Assembly: GCA_023014335.1 (NCBI GenBank)
Contig: JAECYW010000028.1
Span: 186,001 to 250,000, forward strand
Length of the DNA stretch: 64,000 nt
Origin: Galerina marginata
Taxonomy: Eukaryota; Basidiomycota; Agaricomycetes; Agaricales; Galerinaceae
Reading direction: 5' to 3'
A program made the position numbers and the translations under genes. The notes beneath the pieces were generated by a model. The model was given only the letters and a program-made list of their open reading frames with translations. It was not told the DNA's origin and searched no databases. Each line of letters opens with the position of its first letter. Position 1 is the first letter of the stretch. Shown here one piece after another: positions 58,665 through 64,000 of the stretch.

Positions 58665-60318
58665 CTTGGTCAGAGGCCATTGCTGCGCATGGCAAAAACA
58701 AGTTCTTACTTTGTGGGTGCATGTTACGACATAAATATATGTTAAATAAGTAAATAATATGTAGTCCGCTCAAATCTGAACCGATTGGGATGATCTTATA
58801 CTCAAAAAAAGCAGAAAAATGAGGCGGATCTAACAAGCCTAAAATGGCCTGGTCACGTGACCAGGAAGGCCCTGATTTTTACGAATTTTTTGATACCAAG
58901 ATCATAAAAATTGGCCCAGTAATGGCTGAGATACAGAAACCATGCAGGGTCACTATAGCAGTGGGAGAATTTCCATTGGTTTTGTTAGGAACCATTTCTG
59001 CCTGCTATGCAGGCCGGAAAACAAGTTCTTTTACTACGTAAGAACTTGTAACAAGATTAATTATTAGACTACAATAAGAACTTGTAATAAGATTAATTCT
59101 TACGTCGCTTAGTTTTTATCGGATTGCCTTGAAACAAAGTGTGTAATTATCAAAAAAATCAGGGCTAAAAGATGGTGTCACATATGTATTGTCACACCTT
59201 TATGTGACTTACCAAATGCGGAATATTGTTTGAAATACACTATATTGGGAGATTTAAAGGCATTAAAATAAAATAAAAATACAGATGATGTTTTTTTTAC
59301 CTAAGGGATGGTCTGTGCACACATATCACATGACATATCCCTCAGAATATTTTGGTCTAACTTGGTGCCTCAATTGATTTCAAGGGATTTGCACAAAGTC
59401 CTGCTGTGAGTTTGATTATGTAAGCTTCTAAAACATTATTTTCATGTTATTTGGTCATATTTTGCAATGTTTGGTGTGCCTTTTATGGGTTATCCACTCA
59501 GTTTAACACCAATTTTCGGATTTTCACCAAGTTGAGCTGACTGTTTGCCTGATTTGGACACCATGACATCATTGCAAAACATATGTAAATATTTGTACAT
59601 TATTCTAGATTGGTCTGGGCAATACATTTTAGCATATCTAGCTCACTGAAATCTGTTTTAAGTGTAAATTGACACAAATTTGCGCTTTTTGGGTTGTGTG
59701 AACAAGTCACATGACCTAATTGACCCTGGATACACATGCCACATGAAAGCCCTGATTTTTACAAATTTTTTGATACCAAGATCATAAAAATTGGCCCAGT
59801 AATGGCTGAGATTACAAGTTCTTACGTAGTAAAAGAACTTGTTTTCCGGCCTGCATAGCAGGCAGAAAACATTCCTAACGCAATGGTTCGAAATTCTCCC
59901 ACTCATACAGTGACCCTGCATGGTTTCTGTATCTCAGCCATTACTCAGCCAATTTTGATGATTTTGGTATCAAAAAATTCGTAAAAATCAGGGCCTTCCT
60001 GGTCACGTGACCAGGCGCAATTAGGCTTGCTAGAATTGCCTCATTTTTCTGCTTTTTTTGAGTATAAGATCATCCCAATCGGTTCAGATTTGAGCGGACT
60101 ACATATTATTTACTTATTTAACATATATTTATGTCGTAACATGCACCCACAAAGTAAGAACTTGTTTTTGCCATGCGCAGCAATGGCCTCTGACCAAGTA
60201 CAGAAACCATGCAGGGTCACTATAGCAGTGGGAGAATTTCCATTGGTTTTGTTAGGAACCATTTCTGCCTGCTATGCAGGCCGGAAAACAAGTTCTTTTA
60301 CTACGTAAGAACTTGTAA
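58665..60318 (-). mobile_element. E-family element E8 with doubled 5' terminus, inserted in G2
   Basis: 3' end CTTGGTCAGAGGCC at 58665; 5' end at 60318. Removing it joins GAGTGAA to TAACATAAG, exactly the uninterrupted G1 sequence at 19.20 kb, which proves an A/T insertion without duplication. Internal 5' termini occur near 59050 and 59085. Confidence 0.88.
59812..60198 (+). mobile_element. E-family element E9 nested inside E8
   Basis: Starts TTACAAGTTCTTACGTAG and ends CTGACCAAG. Removing 387 bp joins GGCTGAGA to TACAGAAACC, identical to uninterrupted E elements. It is a direct empty-site demonstration for the A|T target. Confidence 0.9.
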
Positions 60319-60435
60319 TAACATAAGTTGTGATGATTTGATTGTGGCTGTGCATAATGTTATTTGAAAGGCCTGAATTTTACAATTTTTTTGACATTAT
60401 TTCTGTGAGAATTGACCCAGTAATGACTGAGATAC

Positions 60436-61324
60436 GAGGGATTGTTCGATTCTTCTAACTCGATCCAGGCACCATGTACTATAAGCGGATACAATGATCG
60501 GAAGTTTCCGAACGGTCGTTTTGAGCCCCGTGGCAGCGGTTGATCCGGTCGGCAAAGTCCTTCGTCGGTCCGCAGCTCACGGCAACGGTCGGCAGCGGTC
60601 TTACTTTCTCATTATATTTCGACTTGCCTATTTGCGTGACAATTGAGCAACATGTGGCGCATTTGTCCCGGTTGAGCTGTTGCCAACGCCTCAGTTGGAG
60701 GTAACTTTGTTGTCCTTACTTTGTTCTGGTGTTAGACACTCCTTTTATGTTCTCGGCCTGAGACCATCCAAGTTGTTGCCTGTAGATTAGAGCAGCTCCC
60801 CATACTTGCACAGACCTTATAGAAAGTGTATATTCCGTACCCACTAGAATTTTAAGGTGGTAGTTAAGAGACCCGGCGCATCAAAATGCAATATTGCAAA
60901 GTCTAACCTGACGGTCGGAAGGTCCTACAAGCGCCTAGCCATCAGTGGCAAATTACTGATAAGGTTTTCGTTCGATACAATTCAACTTCTAGGAAACAGT
61001 TGCCTCTCGGTCAAACTCTCAATAAATTAAGCTTTAGCCACTGGATTCACTCGAAAAAAAAAAAGCCTAAGCCCTGGCAACTTTGGTTCGGCCAGTTCAT
61101 CCTAATTCAATTTTATTGGCAACAATTCTACGGGCATTTCGGTTACATTTCGATCCTGTGCTTTGCCAACAAAAAACGGGAACCCATGTAAAATTTAGTA
61201 GAGTGTACTTAGAGCAATTTGGCACCTTAGAACGAACTCTGATAGAGTATAAGTAGTTGATAGTATTTTTTTGTTCTCCCCAGTGAATTCACTGCCTTCA
61301 TTCGTTTACACATTCCCTACCCAA
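60436..61324. other. Upstream region without recognised gene
   Basis: Non-repetitive, higher-complexity sequence with CGGTCGG repeats near 60550-60600. The 63-codon ORF at 61000-61191 shows no recognised pattern. This is probably the promoter-bearing flank of the gene starting at 61325. Confidence 0.4.
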
Positions 61325-62511
61325 ATGCCTCTCCAGAGCTGTCCTATCGAGTCTTTCCCACCAATGTACAATGGACGTCCTGTTCATACGGCGAGGGATC
61401 CCTTTGGCCTTCTCCCGCTTCTTCGACGTATAAGATGGGAGTCCGCCAATGGCAAGGCTATCATCCTCCAGTGGATCGTTGAGGATGAGGCGCTTGGGAT
61501 CTGGCACTGGTATGTTATTTGGACCATCGTCAATTTTTAAAATGCTAACTTGGACGTTGGAATTATAATAAGGCCTGTTGTCGATGGGCAGCGCATTCCG
61601 CCATCGGACCTCAATGCACTCAGAATGACACACCAGTTCACTGGCCCTTGCTGCCTCTGTGCTACTGAAACCAAGCAGTTCACTGAGGCGGCGATATTCC
61701 TTGTCACGTCTGGTCAGTTAGCTGGTGAATATGTTGCTGCCTGTGCCAACAGGAAGTGTAAATATTGGGGTGAGGAGTTTACTTATTTTCCGCATCTAAT
61801 AATTCACCTTTATGTCGCCCAGTGTTTATGGAAAGGCTTTACAATCGGCGTGGTTTGCGCATCAAAGCCTACCCACGCAAAGGTGTGTTTCTCCCATTTA
61901 TTTTGTGTATGTGGTTTAATTTCAGCACCTCCTCGTCGTAGAACCTGGGGAGATACCTCCAGCACCGGTCCACTATATCGACGACACTGATGAGAATGAC
62001 GAGAATATACCCCCTTCGTCGTCGCGAGCACTTTCTGTTACCAGTAAGTCGACCCTTTCTGCATGTAGACATTTCTTTGAAGATTCATGAACTTCAGGTC
62101 GGGCAGACACTGAAGCCTCCACATCTTCGGCAGGAGAAGTCCGCCGAATCCTTGAGCCATCCAATCGCCCAGTAAAACGTGCTCGGCTTGCAGTCAGTGA
62201 GTGCTAAATAGGTCTCAAGTAAATTCCGAGTTAACGAGCGCTTAGACATTAGTCGTACGAGGGCCCAACAGAGGGCTCCATTACCAAAGAGGAGGCCGTC
62301 AACCCCCTTCGGCCTTTTAATGCAACTCGATAGCTCACGTCGTGGAGGTCTTACCCCAGCAGAGTTTGATGGACTTTTTTCGCAATGCACTGAATGCCGA
62401 ATTATCACCACGAAGGGCGCTTTCCGTGATCACACCTGTGCTGCTACTCCCTCCTTATTCCCACCCGTCGTTGACTCGGAGGTCATTGACCTCACTGTTG
62501 ACGATGACTAG
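61325..62511 (+). pseudogene. Six-exon fungal hypothetical gene with Cys/His clusters, one phase error
   Basis: Exons: 61325-61509, 61573-61769, 61823-61882, 61926-62043, 62098-62196, 62246-62511. The introns are 43-63 nt with GT-AG ends, and all junctions are in phase except exon 3 to 4, which is off by one base. Exon 2 has GPCCLCATETK...CANRKCKYW (zinc-type cysteines); exon 3 reads WVFMERLYNRRGLRIKAYPRK; exon 6 has CTECRIITTKGAFRDHTC and the acidic end VIDLTVDDD. I know this arrangement from agaricomycete proteins of unknown function. The phase error could be a real frameshift, an unusual splice site or a sequencing slip, so it may still be a working gene. Confidence 0.62.
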
Positions 62512-62865
62512 ATGGTGCTTGTTTATCCTGCTCTTATTGTAGACCTGTCTTACTCCTTTGTTAATTTTTTTCTGCAGCTCTCAACTATTTGTCGCTCGTT
62601 ATACCTTCTGACTGTTTTTCCTTTCCTCGGGGCATGATGATAATCTGTCATTGCCCTCATATACCTGTTTGAACCACTTTCATTCATAACGTACCGTATT
62701 TCTCCAACTAATGTCATTCATTTAACTTATTTAACACGGTCAAAACCATTATAAGAATACCCCAAGACGCAGTTCCGCTGTACCTTCGGTCAGTTCTGCA
62801 TCTTTTTCGAACTTTGTTGCAAATTCGAGTCCTCATCTATTTTATAACTTTTAAAAACCGGCGCA
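62512..62865. other. Spacer between the hypothetical gene and the cyclin fragment
   Basis: About 350 bp with pyrimidine-rich stretches and no coding pattern; likely 3' untranslated and intergenic sequence. Confidence 0.4.
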
Positions 62866-63309
62866 CCACCCACTGTCTCAAAAAGCGATGCTTACCATGG
62901 CCAGGAACCCCTCGCAAAACTCGCGTCCCGCTTCATCACGCATTTGTTCACCTGCCCCGATTACCCGCAGGCTTCTAGCCAATCTCAAGCCAAGCTACCG
63001 TATTTCATCGCTTATGCTCTGCATCGGACAAAGTTGCGTATGACTTTCGCTGCTCTTGTTCTGCTTCAACGACTATAGGCTCACTTCCCATTTGTTTGCG
63101 GGTTGTCTGGACACAGACTGTTCATCTCTGCCTATATGATCCCGTCGAAGGTTATGTGTGATGATACCTATTCGAACAAGTCATGGTGTATCGTCGCTCA
63201 GGGCATGTTCACACTTCGGGAGGTCAGAGAAGTTGTACGTATCTCGATTTCGTTCTCATTCTTGTATGGCGGACGTTTGATTCTCTCCAAGGCTGTGAAG
63301 GACAATTTT
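62866..63309 (+). pseudogene. Cyclin-box pseudogene fragment (Pcl/PHO80-like cyclin)
   Basis: One frame reads HGQEPLAKLASRFITHLFTC, AKLPYFIAYALHRTKLRMTF, FAALVLLQRL, then an in-frame TAG at 63076-63078, and continues GHRLFISAYMIPSKVMCDDT and WCIVAQGMFTLREV. This is the cyclin N-terminal fold as found in fungal Pho85-type cyclins: helices carrying the FIAYAL, LFISAYMI.SK and DDTY motifs. There is no start codon upstream, one nonsense codon in the middle, and the end of the box (usually an Asn-rich helix and a Glu-Arg-Glu motif) is lost after about 63236. The gene is therefore dead or only partly assembled. Such cyclins control phosphate signalling and cell-cycle kinases in yeast. Confidence 0.68.
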
Positions 63310-63499
63310 TAAGAGGATAGGGACTGGTGAACCTATCGGCATTACTTTCGATACCGTAGGTCGTTGGATAGTTATAATATTTGGCATGCCTACATATACA
63401 TTAACGAATAAAAACAATTTACAGCAGTTATATTTCTCAGACAAGACGCGGTGGTTTGTGCCCTCTGATATTGAGGCAGCCAGTCACATCACTGACGGA
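63310..63499. other. Spacer, no gene recognised
   Basis: AT-rich, no coding pattern, ahead of the element at the window end. Confidence 0.35.
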
Positions 63500-64000
63500 A
63501 ATCACACCCCTCAACGTTGATCTCTGCTCTCACCACCACTAACTGCCTCTTGCCTGTTCCGCCCCTCAAGGCCTCAATGCCCCAATGCCCTAAGAACTGT
63601 TTGTAAGTCTTTCTATTGCAAATATCTTTTGTTACATCACTGATATCCAACGTTATTAGGTGCTTTGTGCTGTACAGAACATCGCACCCCATTGGGAGCC
63701 CCTTCACCGCGAGGGCTGTGCGCCGACATTCCTGAGGTTTTCGATGGGAGACTGGTTGCGGGATACGATAAGGGGAGATCCTGGAGAGGAAGACCCATCT
63801 GGTGCGTCCCGGGGTGAGTTGACATACGTGTAGAACTCATTTCCTTTTTTTTCTTATCCCGCCTACTTTTACTTACCCTACAATTGGACGCTAGATCGAA
63901 ACACCACCGTTATCGTCACCGCCCTCACCGCCACGTCGATGCAGATCTGCATGCGGCACCATTCACAAAACCCCCTCCGCCTTTCGTCCCACAATGGGCA
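63500..64000 (+). mobile_element. Relative of the giant-palindrome core, cut by the window end
   Basis: From GTTGATCTCTG and CCGCCCCTCAAG the sequence parallels 25.27-25.74 kb: CCACCACC run, CCGCCCCTCAAG, intron 63603-63659 (GTAAGT...TTATTAG), the GAGGGCTGTGCGCCGAC segment, GGAGATCCTGGAGAGG and CACCGCCCTC. It differs at many positions, so it is an older copy. A 14-bp palindrome ATGCAGATCTGCAT at about 63938 is absent at the matching place in the 25-kb copy. Confidence 0.6.

Larger units (their letters stand above)
57248..60435 (+). mobile_element. Truncated G-family element G2 with nested E elements
   Basis: Starts TTACGAGTTCTTACG and matches G1 from 17800 onward to about 58664, then from 60319 to 60435, where similarity ends abruptly at GAGATAC. 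The 3' end is missing. Small differences from G1 (for example an extra segment near 57510 and decay of the palindrome at 58.02 kb) show the two copies have diverged. Confidence 0.8.

Noticed and set aside
61000..61191. 63-codon ORF starting MPLGQTLNKL
   Set aside because: No homology, intron pattern or conservation cue; probably chance.
1..64000. tRNA or rRNA genes
   Set aside because: None was recognised by eye on either strand; a covariance-model scan would be needed to be sure.

Overview
The window looks like transposon-dense nuclear DNA of an agaricomycete-like basidiomycete. The reasons are GT-AG introns of about 45-65 nt, protein families I associate with Agaricomycetes (DUF6570/Helitron replicases, a Pcl-type cyclin fragment, a Cys/His-tailed fungal hypothetical protein) and the absence of operons or ribosome binding sites. 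No species can be named. Almost everything from 1 to 60.4 kb is a nest of rolling-circle transposons (Helitrons) and fold-back elements; recognisable non-transposon genes appear only at 61.3-63.3 kb.

Layout. (a) 1-17.8 kb: an interrupted copy (F copy 1) of a large Helitron2-type element whose 5' end lies just outside the window. It is broken by a complete canonical Helitron (412-10457, minus strand, TC...CTAG ends, 3' hairpin, A|T target), by a tandemly expanded non-autonomous element (14059-16420) and, at 17.8 kb, by a chimeric junction to a third terminus family (G1, 17800-20585). The canonical Helitron carries a five-exon Rep-helicase gene, a three-exon RPA-like gene, a three-exon 174-codon gene missed by single-ORF searches, two plus-strand host-like genes and a Rep-derived fragment. 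(b) 20.6-44.6 kb: one gene for a 722-residue protein, split into seven pieces by six insertions totalling 21.8 kb (five E-family Helitron2-like elements and one 5.5 kb giant palindrome with an 8-bp target duplication). Removing them restores one open frame. One insertion (E3) contains about 15.2 copies of an 854-bp unit. (c) 44.8-46.4 kb: more E/F-type elements. (d) 46588-56553: an apparently complete Helitron2-like element (F2) encoding a 2736-residue protein with DUF6570, HUH/Y2 replicase, Pif1 helicase and a C-terminal USP-like cysteine protease domain. (e) 57.2-60.4 kb: a second, truncated G element with nested E elements. (f) 60.4-64 kb: a six-exon gene with one phase error, a cyclin pseudogene, and the start of an element related to the core of the palindrome at 22.3-27.8 kb.

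How it fits together. The E, F and G families have different 5' termini (TTACAAG, TTATGAG, TTACGAG) but share one 18-nt 3' hairpin and asymmetric terminal inverted repeats, where the 5' terminus is complementary to a subterminal 3' segment. They insert next to T without target duplication, as several reconstructable empty sites show. F2 is therefore a plausible source of replicase for all three families. Tandem arrays in two families have the same junction (CTTG joined to the 5' terminus), as expected if rolling-circle replication fails to stop at the true end. The canonical Helitron at 412-10457 is a separate lineage with its own machinery. All splice models are read by eye from donor, branch and acceptor motifs and reading-frame continuity; family names rest on recognised motifs, not on searches.
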